Shown here one piece after another: positions 1 through 9,169 of a stretch of DNA of 64,000 bases. Below the pieces are notes generated by a model. It searched no databases. It saw only the letters and a program-made list of their open reading frames with translations, and had not been told where the DNA came from. The translations under genes and the position numbers were made by a program. Source of the DNA: Alphaproteobacteria bacterium (lineage in GTDB: Bacteria; Pseudomonadota; Alphaproteobacteria; Puniceispirillales; Puniceispirillaceae); contig JADHLI010000001.1 in the NCBI GenBank assembly GCA_016780775.1, forward strand, positions 182,762-246,761, written 5' to 3'. Position 1 is the first letter of the stretch, and each line of letters opens with the position of its first letter.

Positions 1-593
1 TTGCTTATGGCGTTGCCTATCCTGAAAATTGTCTTGGTTTCATATTGCGGGGTATTTTTCTGGGCAGTGAGCAGGAAATCAATTGGTTTTTATATGATAT
101 GGGGCGGTTTTTCCCAGAAGCATATGAGCGGTTTGTCTCACATATAAGCCAGACAGAACGGAGTGATATTCTATCCGCCTATTATCGGCGCTTGACCAGC
201 CCTAGCCGATCGATTGCAATGGCTGCGGCTAATCAATGGGCAGCTTATGAGAATTCTTGTGCCACCTTGCGGGCAGTGTTGCGCGATGGCGGGGCATCTG
301 CTTATACTCTGGCTTTGCTAGAGGCACATTATTTCTTATCAGACTGTTTTATGCCCAGAGATTACTTGTTAAATAACCTGTCTAAGATCAGGCACCTACC
401 TGCCTATATTGTGCAAGGCCGGTATGATGTGATTTGCCCACCTTTCTCAGCAAAGAAGCTTGCAGATGGTTGGGGCGGAAATGCAAAATTGAAACTGATG
501 GATAATGCTGGGCATTCAGCTTTTGAAGCTAGTATTGTTCCGCATCTGCTTCGCGGCTTAGATGCGATCTATGGTCAGCTTCAAACGAGCTGA
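1..593 (+). CDS. pip: Proline iminopeptidase-like alpha/beta hydrolase, 5'-truncated by window edge
   Basis: Frame is open from base 3 (AYGVAYPENCLGFILRGIFLGSEQEINWFLYDMGRFFPEAYERF), matching the C-terminal half of proline iminopeptidase (LRGIFL motif, GRYDVICPP, GHSAFE). The ORF-track start at 45 is internal. Confidence 0.8.
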   Translation, partial: AYGVAYPENCLGFILRGIFLGSEQEINWFLYDMGRFFPEAYERFVSHISQTERSDILSAYYRRLTSPSRSIAMAAANQWAAYENSCATLRAVLRDGGASAYTLALLEAHYFLSDCFMPRDYLLNNLSKIRHLPAYIVQGRYDVICPPFSAKKLADGWGGNAKLKLMDNAGHSAFEASIVPHLLRGLDAIYGQLQTS

Positions 594-719
594 CACCCTA
601 TCTGAAAGACCAGGGCTATAGCCATATTAGTTAAAGCTTAAAAACTATTGTGTAAAAACTTCTATACGTTATGCAACCTTTAGTGTTATCTTTGTTTGTA
701 GGGATATGAGGGAAATAAT

Positions 720-1175
720 ATGGCTGAGAACAGCGATAAGAATTTCAGAGTAACAAATAATAATGCGGTCGATATGCATGTTGGCAAGCGGGTGCGTTTG
801 CGCCGGACCTTGCTTGGCATGTCGCAGGAGCAGTTAGGTGCATCTTTGAATATCACCTTCCAGCAGGTGCAAAAATATGAACGTGGAGCTAACCGTATCA
901 GCGCGTCGCGCTTATGGGATATTGCCCAAATCGTTGATGTGCCTATCAGCTATTTCTTTGATGATATGAGCGATGATGTAATGAAATCTTCGCCGAGGCG
1001 GATTAGTCGTGGCTCAGAGCATAGCGTTGATGAAGAAGCTGTTCGTGACCCGATGGCACGGCGTGAAACACTAGAATTAGTGCGCACCTATTATTCTATT
1101 GAAAAGCCTAAAGTCCGGAAAAGAATTGCAGAGATGGTAAAGTCTATTGCGGTAACCATTAATGAAAAACGCTAA
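720..1175 (+). CDS. XRE/Cro-CI family HTH transcriptional regulator
   Basis: HTH motif VGKRVRLRRTLLGMSQEQLGASLNITFQQVQKYERGANRISASRLWDIA, typical of a conserved alphaproteobacterial regulator. Confidence 0.85.
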   Translation: MAENSDKNFRVTNNNAVDMHVGKRVRLRRTLLGMSQEQLGASLNITFQQVQKYERGANRISASRLWDIAQIVDVPISYFFDDMSDDVMKSSPRRISRGSEHSVDEEAVRDPMARRETLELVRTYYSIEKPKVRKRIAEMVKSIAVTINEKR

Positions 1176-1207
1176 GTAAAAGCTTTTGAAAAACGGCTTA
1201 AAACAGC

Positions 1208-1513
1208 ATGGAGCATTCGCCGGTGACACAAGAAGAACAAAACGCTGAAACACGCAATGCTGAGACATCAAATAAGGGTGAGAATCTAGATACGCTTAGT
1301 TTTGAAGAAGCTTTAAGCCAGTTAGAGGCTATTGTTGATCAGCTAGAGCGCGGTGATGTATCCCTTGATAAAGCTATTGATGCCTATAGCCGCGGCATGG
1401 CATTGAAGGGGCATTGTCAAGCCCGCCTTGAAGAAGCGCGTCTGAAAGTGGAGCAGATTAATCTGCCAGAAGAGGGCGGATCTGTTAGCACAAAGCCTTT
1501 TGATACGCGCTAA
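1208..1513 (+). CDS. xseB: Exodeoxyribonuclease VII small subunit
   Basis: LSFEEALSQLEAIVDQLERGDVSLDKAIDAYSRGMALKGHCQARLEEA; adjacent to ispA. Confidence 0.93.
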   Translation: MEHSPVTQEEQNAETRNAETSNKGENLDTLSFEEALSQLEAIVDQLERGDVSLDKAIDAYSRGMALKGHCQARLEEARLKVEQINLPEEGGSVSTKPFDTR

Positions 1514-1516
1514 CAT

Positions 1517-2464
1517 ATGGTCAATATACCGCAACTTTTGCAAGAGGATGCTACGCAAACATCTGAGTGGCTTGATGGGTATTTTGATGCGCTGAAAGAT
1601 GCATCTGCCCAGCACCTGCTTGCTGCGATGCGCTATTCAGCGATGAATGGTGGTAAACGGGTGCGCGCAAGTTTGGTTTTGTCTGCCGCGCGCCTGGCGA
1701 GCAGCCAGCAATCTTCCCTGGCGAGCAGCCAGCAATCTTCCCCGGCGAGCAGCCAGGAATCCTATCAGCCGGCGCATCTGGCGGTAGCTGGTGCAGTGGA
1801 AATGTTGCATGCATATTCGCTCATTCATGATGATTTACCAGCTATGGATGATGCAGAATTGCGGCGTGGTGTGGCCTCCTGTCACAAGGCTTTTGATGAG
1901 GCAACCGCTATTCTGGCAGGGGATGCTTTGCAAACAGAAGCGTTTAGTCTGCTTTCTAAGCCCGGACTAATGGCTGATGCAAGCCGCCAGTTGGAGCTTT
2001 GCGCCGTATTGGCTAGGGCATCTGGGGTTGTCGGCATGGCTGGTGGCCAAATGCTGGATTTGCAGGCTGAAACCAGTGCGTCAGACCCTGCGCAGACAAA
2101 AATAATGCAGGAGTTGAAAACTGGGGCATTGATCCGTGCATCGGCAGTGATGGGCGTTATTATTGGTGGCGGCGATAAGCGCATGCAAAATGCGGTTGAT
2201 AAATTTGCCAGCCATTTAGGTCTAGCCTTTCAAATTGCTGATGATTTGCTGGATTATCAGGCAGATGCGGACCAGCTTGGCAAGCCTGCAGGGCGCGATG
2301 CAGAGCAAGGAAAGGCAAGTTTTGTTGAGCTGCTGGGTCTTGAAGAAGCGCGCCGGCAAGCCGATAGCCTGATAGAAGATGGTTGTGCATCTCTGGATCA
2401 GTTTGGTGATGCAGCAGACGGGTTACGCGGCCTCGCACAATTTGTTATAAACCGGAATCATTAA
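1517..2464 (+). CDS. ispA: Farnesyl diphosphate/polyprenyl synthase
   Basis: FARM DDLPAMDD and second Asp-rich motif DDLLD; GGKRVRASLV. Contains an in-frame SSQQSS repeat insertion. Confidence 0.93.
   Translation: MVNIPQLLQEDATQTSEWLDGYFDALKDASAQHLLAAMRYSAMNGGKRVRASLVLSAARLASSQQSSLASSQQSSPASSQESYQPAHLAVAGAVEMLHAYSLIHDDLPAMDDAELRRGVASCHKAFDEATAILAGDALQTEAFSLLSKPGLMADASRQLELCAVLARASGVVGMAGGQMLDLQAETSASDPAQTKIMQELKTGALIRASAVMGVIIGGGDKRMQNAVDKFASHLGLAFQIADDLLDYQADADQLGKPAGRDAEQGKASFVELLGLEEARRQADSLIEDGCASLDQFGDAADGLRGLAQFVINRNH
1694..1765 (+). repeat. In-frame 24-bp tandem repeat (2 identical copies plus 1 diverged) inside ispA
   Basis: ctggcgagcagccagcaatcttcc at 1694-1717 and 1718-1741 (identical), then ccggcgagcagccaggaatcctat at 1742-1765. 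Confidence 0.95.
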
Positions 2465-2565
2465 ACCCATCGTATAGATATTAATAATATAATCAGTTTG
2501 CTGAGACTATAAGGCAAAAAATCAAGTAAACTAGATTATAGGAAGAAGGGTTAAGGGAGGGGGAA

Positions 2566-4503
2566 GTGACGGGGCCGAGAACACCACTTCTAGACAAAAT
2601 CATATCTATGGAAGCGTTGCGGGCACTATCTGAAGCGCAATTGCCGCAGCTTGCAGACGAAGTGCGCGATGAGATGATACGTGCCGTATCCCAAACTGGT
2701 GGCCATTTAGGCGCCGGGTTAGGCGTTGTAGAGCTTACCGTTGCTTTGCATTATATTTTTGATACCCCCGATGACCGCTTGATATGGGATGTTGGCCATC
2801 AGGCCTATCCGCATAAGATCCTAACCGGACGGCGCGAGCAGATGGCAAGCTTGCGTCAAGAAGGCGGTCTGTCTGGCTTTACCAAACGGTCTGAGTCTGT
2901 ATTTGATCCCTTTGGGGCTGGGCATTCTTCTACCTCTGTTTCAGCGGCGCTAGGTATGGCAACGGCCAGAGATTTTAAAGGCGGGTATAACAAGGTTATT
3001 GCTGTTATCGGCGATGGCGCGATGAGTGCGGGGATGGCTTTTGAAGGGCTAAATAACGCCGGCGCCTCTGATAGCGACCTGATTGTCATCTTGAACGATA
3101 ATGATATGTCTATTGCCCCGCCTGTTGGCGCGATGTCAGCCTATTTATCTGAGCTTATTTCCTCCCAGCCCTTTCATTCCATCAGAGGGATTGTTAAGGA
3201 AGTTGCCAGCCGCTTTCCAGCAGAGATTGAGCGCACCGCCAAACGAGCAAAGAACCTAGCGCGTGAGCTGGTCAGTGGTCATAGCCTGTTCAATGAGCTT
3301 GGCTTTTTCCATATCGGACCTATTGATGGGCATGATCTGAACCATCTTTTGCCTATATTACGCAATTTAAAAGAAGGCCAAATTGGCGGACCAGTGCTGG
3401 TGCATGTCATCACTGAAAAAGGTCATGGTCATCCCTTTTCTAGCCCTTCTGCTGAAAAATATCATGCGGTGCCAAAATTTGATGTTATTACTGGTGAGCA
3501 TTCTAAATCAGCTAGCAATAAGCCTAGCTTCACGTCTGTTTTTGCGGACACCCTGACCGAGCTTGCCAAACAGGATCGCGATATTGTCGCTATTACAGCT
3601 GCAATGCCCTCTGGGACAGGTCTTAATAAGATGGCATCAGCCTGCCCTTCACAAGTATTTGATGTAGGTATTGCCGAGCAGCATGCGGTGACCTTTGCTG
3701 CTGGTCTGGCAAGTGAGGGGATGAAGCCGTTTGCTGCGATTTATTCTACCTTTTTGCAGCGCGGCTATGACCAGCTCGTACATGATGTAGCGATACAGAA
3801 CTTGCCAGTTCGTTTTGCTATTGACCGTGCTGGGGTAGTTGGCGCAGATGGCGCAACGCATGCCGGTGTATTTGATCTGGCGTATCTATCATGTTTGCCT
3901 AATATGATGATTATGTGCCCAGCTGATGAAGCTGAGCTGATGCATATGACGGCAACAGCCGCTGGATATGATAGCGGGCCATCTGCGTTGCGGTATCCAC
4001 GCGGTACAGGCACAGGTGTTTGCCTTGATGGGGGCGCACAGCTGCTTGAGGTTGGTAAAGCCCGCCAGATACGCCAAGGCAGTGATATTGCTATTTTGTC
4101 GCTTGGCACGATGTTGCAAACTTGTGAAGGGGTAGCAGATAAGCTGGACGCTTTGGGCATATCCGCCACATTGGTTGATGCACGTTTTGCTAAGCCCTTT
4201 GATAAGGAATGTATTAAAGCGCTGGCGATAAACCATCCTGCCTTGCTGATTGTTGAAGAGAGTAGCCCAGGGGGTTTTTCAGCGCATGTCCTGCAATATC
4301 TGGCAGCAGAAGGCTGCCTTGATGGCGCCCTGAAAATTCGCACGGCCAGCCTACCAGATGCCTATCTAGATCACGCCGAGCGTAGCCGCCAATTGGAGAT
4401 ATCTGGCCTAGATGTGAGCGCGCTTACAGAACTGGCACAAGAGATTGCTCGTCCACAAAAGGCATTTGACAAAAAAACAGCTAGGAAAAAAGCAAACGAT
4501 TAG
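2566..4503 (+). CDS. dxs: 1-deoxy-D-xylulose-5-phosphate synthase (GTG start)
   Basis: [77 protein letters not shown]. Confidence 0.97.
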   Translation: MTGPRTPLLDKIISMEALRALSEAQLPQLADEVRDEMIRAVSQTGGHLGAGLGVVELTVALHYIFDTPDDRLIWDVGHQAYPHKILTGRREQMASLRQEGGLSGFTKRSESVFDPFGAGHSSTSVSAALGMATARDFKGGYNKVIAVIGDGAMSAGMAFEGLNNAGASDSDLIVILNDNDMSIAPPVGAMSAYLSELISSQPFHSIRGIVKEVASRFPAEIERTAKRAKNLARELVSGHSLFNELGFFHIGPIDGHDLNHLLPILRNLKEGQIGGPVLVHVITEKGHGHPFSSPSAEKYHAVPKFDVITGEHSKSASNKPSFTSVFADTLTELAKQDRDIVAITAAMPSGTGLNKMASACPSQVFDVGIAEQHAVTFAAGLASEGMKPFAAIYSTFLQRGYDQLVHDVAIQNLPVRFAIDRAGVVGADGATHAGVFDLAYLSCLPNMMIMCPADEAELMHMTATAAGYDSGPSALRYPRGTGTGVCLDGGAQLLEVGKARQIRQGSDIAILSLGTMLQTCEGVADKLDALGISATLVDARFAKPFDKECIKALAINHPALLIVEESSPGGFSAHVLQYLAAEGCLDGALKIRTASLPDAYLDHAERSRQLEISGLDVSALTELAQEIARPQKAFDKKTARKKAND

Positions 4504-4586
4504 TACCCTAGGTAACGCCTAATAAGAAATCAGACAATAAGGCCGAATGAGCGTAAGTAGTTTTTGGTGGGCCAGAATAGAGTTAG

Positions 4587-5336
4587 ATGACGGGTTATGA
4601 GAAAGGGCGAGCTGACCTTGTTTTGGTCAGGCGCGGGTTGGTGCCGAGCCGAGAGAAAGCAAGATCCCTTATCCGCGAAAAAGCAGTCAGGCTAAATGGT
4701 GAGCTTCTTGCAAAGCCGTCTCAAACCGTCCCTTTAGATGGAAATTTTAATATTGAAGAAGCTAGCATTCGCTGGGTTAGCAGGGGCGGTCTTAAGCTAG
4801 AAGCGGCTTTGGATGCTTTTGATGTACCGTCCTTATCAGGGGGGGTCTGTTTGGATGTTGGTGCAAGTACAGGCGGCTTTAGCGATGTGTTGCTCAGCCG
4901 AGGGGCGGCGCATATTTATGCGGTGGATGTTGGTCATGGTCAACTTGCTAAAAAGCTGGCTTCTGACCCGCGCATCACTAATCTGGAAAAAACCCATGCC
5001 CGTGATTTAACGCGCCAGCTTGTTCCACGCGATATTGATTTCATTGTCTGCGATCTGTCTTTTATCTCGATTACCAAAGCACTTGCACCGGCAATGGAAT
5101 TGGCCCGGGCTGGGGCAGTGCTGATAACTCTGATTAAGCCGCAATTTGAAGCTGGGCGTGCGGCGCTTGGCAAAGGGGGTGTGGTCCGAGCAGAAGCAGA
5201 CAGACAAGCTGCAATAGAGCTTGTCAGGAGCTTTGTTTGCGGGGCGTGCGGCTGGCAGGAAAAGGGGCTAATTTGTTCACCCATAACAGGGGCAGATGGC
5301 AATATTGAATATCTGTTTTACGCCATTAAACCCTGA
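4587..5336 (+). CDS. tlyA: TlyA family rRNA (cytidine-2'-O)-methyltransferase
   Basis: S4 domain (RADLVLVRRGLVPSREKARSLIREKAVRLNG) followed by FtsJ-like fold (CLDVGASTGGFSDVLL, LIKPQFEAGR). Confidence 0.92.
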   Translation: MTGYEKGRADLVLVRRGLVPSREKARSLIREKAVRLNGELLAKPSQTVPLDGNFNIEEASIRWVSRGGLKLEAALDAFDVPSLSGGVCLDVGASTGGFSDVLLSRGAAHIYAVDVGHGQLAKKLASDPRITNLEKTHARDLTRQLVPRDIDFIVCDLSFISITKALAPAMELARAGAVLITLIKPQFEAGRAALGKGGVVRAEADRQAAIELVRSFVCGACGWQEKGLICSPITGADGNIEYLFYAIKP

Positions 5337-5348
5337 TATAAAAAAGCT

Positions 5349-6446
5349 TTAGCGAGGCAGTATAGCTGTTTGCGCATGGTGGCGCATCAGCTGGTCTAAA
5401 AGCACTATGGCCAACATCGCTTCTGCTACAGGCACCCCTCTTATGCCTACACACGGGTCATGCCGTCCTTTGGTAACCACGTCTGTTGCTATGCCATCAC
5501 TGGAAATGGATTTGCGCGGTGTCAGGATAGATGAGGTAGGCTTAATCGCTACTCTTGCAACGATATCTTGGCCTGTAGAAATACCGCCCAAGACCCCGCC
5601 ATTATGGTTTGACAGAAAAGTTGGTGCTCCATCATCTCCTATCCGCATCTCATCGCCAGCCTGATGTCCGGGTATTGCAGACAAACCAAAGCCAGAGCCA
5701 ATTTCCACACCTTTAGCAGCGTTGATGCTCATCATGGCTGAGGCAATTTCTGCATCCAGCTTTCCATATATAGGCTGGCCTAGCCCCACCGGGATGCCGC
5801 TTGCGACAATTTCTAAAACCGCGCCAGCAGACGAGCCTTGCTTGCGCACCCCATCAAGATAATCCTCCCAGTTTTTTGCCGCTTCCTTATCGCCGCAGAA
5901 AAAGGGGTTTTGGTCTATTTGGTTGCGGTCAAAATTATCCCGGTTAATCTCATGGGGGCCAATTTGCACCACCGAGCCATAAAGTTGAAATGTCTCGCCT
6001 AAAATTGCCTTTAGCGCTAAATCAGCGATAGCACCGGCAGCAACTCTGACAGCGGTTTCGCGCGCAGATGACCGTCCGCCACCGCGGTAATCGCGATGTC
6101 CATATTTTGCATCATAAGTAAAATCTGCGTGGCCGGGGCGATATTGTTTAGCAATGTCACCATAATCTTTTGAACGCTGATCGGTATTTTTAATAATCAG
6201 AGAAATTGGCGTACCAGTGGTTTTTTCTTCAAAGACACCTGATAGAATCTCTACCTTATCTGCTTCGCGGCGTTGGGTAACAAACCGGTTTTGGCCCGGA
6301 CGCCGCCTGTCCATATAAGGTTGAATAGCTTCTTCACTAAGGGGTAGGCCGGGCGGGACACCATCGACAATACAGCCAATAGCCTTGCCATGGCTTTCCC
6401 CAAAGCTGGTAAATGAAAATAGGGTGCCGAAACTATTATCGCCCAT
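5349..6446 (-). CDS. aroC: Chorismate synthase
   Basis: [59 protein letters not shown]. Confidence 0.97.
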   Translation of the reverse strand: MGDNSFGTLFSFTSFGESHGKAIGCIVDGVPPGLPLSEEAIQPYMDRRRPGQNRFVTQRREADKVEILSGVFEEKTTGTPISLIIKNTDQRSKDYGDIAKQYRPGHADFTYDAKYGHRDYRGGGRSSARETAVRVAAGAIADLALKAILGETFQLYGSVVQIGPHEINRDNFDRNQIDQNPFFCGDKEAAKNWEDYLDGVRKQGSSAGAVLEIVASGIPVGLGQPIYGKLDAEIASAMMSINAAKGVEIGSGFGLSAIPGHQAGDEMRIGDDGAPTFLSNHNGGVLGGISTGQDIVARVAIKPTSSILTPRKSISSDGIATDVVTKGRHDPCVGIRGVPVAEAMLAIVLLDQLMRHHAQTAILPR

Positions 6447-6450
6447 CAGA

Positions 6451-7263
6451 TCAGACTACAGAAATATCAGGTGCATCAACCGCTTTCATGCCTACCACAT
6501 GATAGCCGCAATCCACATGATGGGTTTCACCAGATACGCCAGAAGATAAATCAGACAACAGATATAACCCAGAGCCACCAACATCATCTAGCGTCACATT
6601 GCGCTTGAGCGGCGAGTTATATTCATTCCACTTCAGGATATATCTAAAATCACCAATACCAGAAGCTGCTAGCGTTTTCATTGGTCCTGCAGATAGTCCA
6701 TTTACACGGATATTACGCCCACCTAAATCTACGGCCAGATAGCGCACAGACGCCTCTAGTGCTGCTTTGGCAACGCCCATCACATTATAGTGTGGCATAA
6801 CCCGCTCAGCCCCATAATAGGTTAGGGTTAACAAAGAGCCGCCATCTGGCATCATTGCGGCTGCACGCCGCGCAATGCTGGTAAAGGAATAGACTGAAAT
6901 ATCCATGGTACGGGTGAAATTATCACGGCTTGTATCCACATATTCACCTTTCAGCTCTTCTTTATCTGAATAGGCGATAGCGTGCAGAACAAAATCCAGC
7001 TTGCCCCATTTCTGCTTCAAGCTATCAAAAACGCTATCAATAGAGGCTTCATCGGTTACATCGCATGGCATAACAAGGTCGCTACCAACAGATTCTGCCA
7101 AAGGTCCTACCCGCTTTTTCAAAGCATCACCCTGATAGGTAAAAGCCAATTCTGCACCAGCGGCGGCAGCTTGTGCAGCAATACCCCACGCAATAGATCT
7201 ATCATTCGCCACCCCCATGATAAGGCCGCGTTTTCCGTTCATAATCCCTGATGATTGAGACAT
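6451..7263 (-). CDS. fabI: Enoyl-[acyl-carrier-protein] reductase (NADH)
   Basis: [67 protein letters not shown]-like motif. Confidence 0.96.
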   Translation of the reverse strand: MSQSSGIMNGKRGLIMGVANDRSIAWGIAAQAAAAGAELAFTYQGDALKKRVGPLAESVGSDLVMPCDVTDEASIDSVFDSLKQKWGKLDFVLHAIAYSDKEELKGEYVDTSRDNFTRTMDISVYSFTSIARRAAAMMPDGGSLLTLTYYGAERVMPHYNVMGVAKAALEASVRYLAVDLGGRNIRVNGLSAGPMKTLAASGIGDFRYILKWNEYNSPLKRNVTLDDVGGSGLYLLSDLSSGVSGETHHVDCGYHVVGMKAVDAPDISVV

Positions 7264-7510
7264 TTATTCCTCTATATTCAAGATATCTGGCTGTTTTCTC
7301 GCCTGTCCTTGTGCTTCTTCCCAAACAAATAGGCAGCACAGATGATAGGCTCGTCAAAAACCTTGCGTTAGATGTAGCAAATTTGGCCAAACAAATCCAG
7401 CCAGAGAGCAATCCCAGTACTGTAAATCTGGCGATAAAGTATAAATACCTTTAGAACGGACACATATTAGTCTGGGCATATACTAGTTGGGCAGATATAA
7501 GTAGTGATAT

Positions 7511-8119
7511 CTATTTCAAAGAGTAGCTAACCTGTTTGCGCACTTCAACGCGGTCGCCAATGCTAGCAGGGTTAGGGTCTTCAAGGCTCAGAATACGCCC
7601 ATCAGCCTCTACTTGCAGACGGTAGCCAGTGATTTTGGTAACTTCTTCTTCTAGAAGCACACGCTTTGTCTGGCATTCTTCTTGTTGCCTGTAGCCAACA
7701 ATATTGCCTTGCTGGGTGCTGTTTTTGGCATGCTGACGTCCAAGTAGCGCACCGGCTACTGCGCCTGCAGCACCGCCGCCATCTGCATCGGTAAATTTGT
7801 TGCCAACCGCAGAACCAAGCAGCCCGCCAATGATCATTGAGCCGATTTCATCGCCTTGCTTGCCTTCTTTGTAAACAGGTACTTCTTTTATCTCACAGAG
7901 ACGTTCATCGCGCGGGGTTTTACGAATATAAGACTTGGTCAGCGTATCCACTTTGGTAACAGTGCCAAGCACACTCTCTATTCGGGTTTCTGCGATGCTA
8001 GCCGTTGCAGACATAGACATGATCGGAAGCGCAAGAGCGATAGCCTGAAAATAACGAAGTGTTTTCATGTTAGTGGTCCTTAATAGCAAAATCGATTGAG
8101 CGAGACAGATTATCTGCAT
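7511..8119 (-). CDS. Glycine-zipper 2TM domain outer-membrane/periplasmic protein
   Basis: Signal-peptide-like N-terminus; glycine zipper GDEIGSMIIGGLLGSAVGNKFTDADGGGAAGAVAGALLG. The true start may be M18 (MKTLRYFQAIALALPIMS). Confidence 0.75.
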   Translation of the reverse strand: MQIICLAQSILLLRTTNMKTLRYFQAIALALPIMSMSATASIAETRIESVLGTVTKVDTLTKSYIRKTPRDERLCEIKEVPVYKEGKQGDEIGSMIIGGLLGSAVGNKFTDADGGGAAGAVAGALLGRQHAKNSTQQGNIVGYRQQEECQTKRVLLEEEVTKITGYRLQVEADGRILSLEDPNPASIGDRVEVRKQVSYSLK

Positions 8120-8375
8120 TATAAAATAATTACAGAAAATGGCAAATTTTAGGCATCTTTTAAAGGATGGATGCAGAAGCCTTTCTAAAAGGGTAGCATT
8201 TCCCTAAATTTCAGCTGGATCTGCGGATGAAAGCTCTGGTCAGATGCTTGTTTTTTATCCCTTCCGGCCCTATTTAAAAAAATAAGGATAAGGGGAGTTG
8301 GCCGGACCATAGCCTAGCTGAGTTCACCTGTCCAAATCATGATGAAAATAACGTAAAATTAAAGGATAGATCGGC

Positions 8376-8978
8376 ATGGGTGTTTTAGACGCAGATACGC
8401 TGGGTGGAGACCCCTATGAGCTATTTGATAGCTGGTTTGCTGAGGCAAAGGAAACCGAAATAAATGACCCTGATGCAATGGCTATTGCGTCTGTTGACAG
8501 CTCTGGTATGCCCTCTGTGCGGATGGTGCTGCTAAAGGAAGTCGTTCCAGAAGGTTTTGTTTTTTATACTAATTATAATAGCCGTAAATCTGCTGAGCTG
8601 CTGGCAACTGGGAAGGCCTCTTTTGTAATGCATTGGAAATCCTTGCGCCGGCAGGTGCGGGTATGTGGACAGGTAGAGCAAGTCCCAGCTGAGCAGAGCG
8701 ATGCGTATTTTTCAAGCCGCCCACGCGGTAGCCGGATAGGCGCATGGGCATCAGATCAGTCTAAACCGCTGGCAAGTCGCCAAGAGCTGCAAGAGGCTGT
8801 TGCGGCTACTGAAGCGCGCTACGGCGATGATATTCCAAGACCGCCGCATTGGGGCGGGTTTTTAATCCGTCCAGATGAGATCGAGTTTTGGGCAGATGGT
8901 GAATTTAGGCTACATGACCGCTTTCGCTTTACCAAGTCAGCTTCTGGTACCTGGACGGCGCAACGCCTATATCCGTAA
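8376..8978 (+). CDS. pdxH: Pyridoxamine 5'-phosphate oxidase
   Basis: AMAIASVDSSGMPSVRMVLLKEV, FYTNYNSRKSAEL, RPPHWGGFLIRPDEIEFW, RLHDRFRF. Confidence 0.96.
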   Translation: MGVLDADTLGGDPYELFDSWFAEAKETEINDPDAMAIASVDSSGMPSVRMVLLKEVVPEGFVFYTNYNSRKSAELLATGKASFVMHWKSLRRQVRVCGQVEQVPAEQSDAYFSSRPRGSRIGAWASDQSKPLASRQELQEAVAATEARYGDDIPRPPHWGGFLIRPDEIEFWADGEFRLHDRFRFTKSASGTWTAQRLYP

Positions 8979-9169
8979 AAGGGGCCTCCCTCGCGTTAAA
9001 GAGCCTTTATTTTTTTCCACCACCTCCTTCTTTAGCGTGCTTGTCTGCCTGAATTTGTCAAAACTGGGTCGCATTGAAGCATATTTCTCAATGCTGTTAT
9101 GTCAGAATAGGACTTATTCAGAAAAGTATTCTATTGTTCTCAATAACAAGCGATGCGAAGGGCGAAAAG

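Noticed and set aside
3765-4343. 192-aa antisense ORF within dxs
   Set aside because: Fully antisense to well-recognised Dxs sequence; composition is typical of a mirror frame; no recognisable domain.
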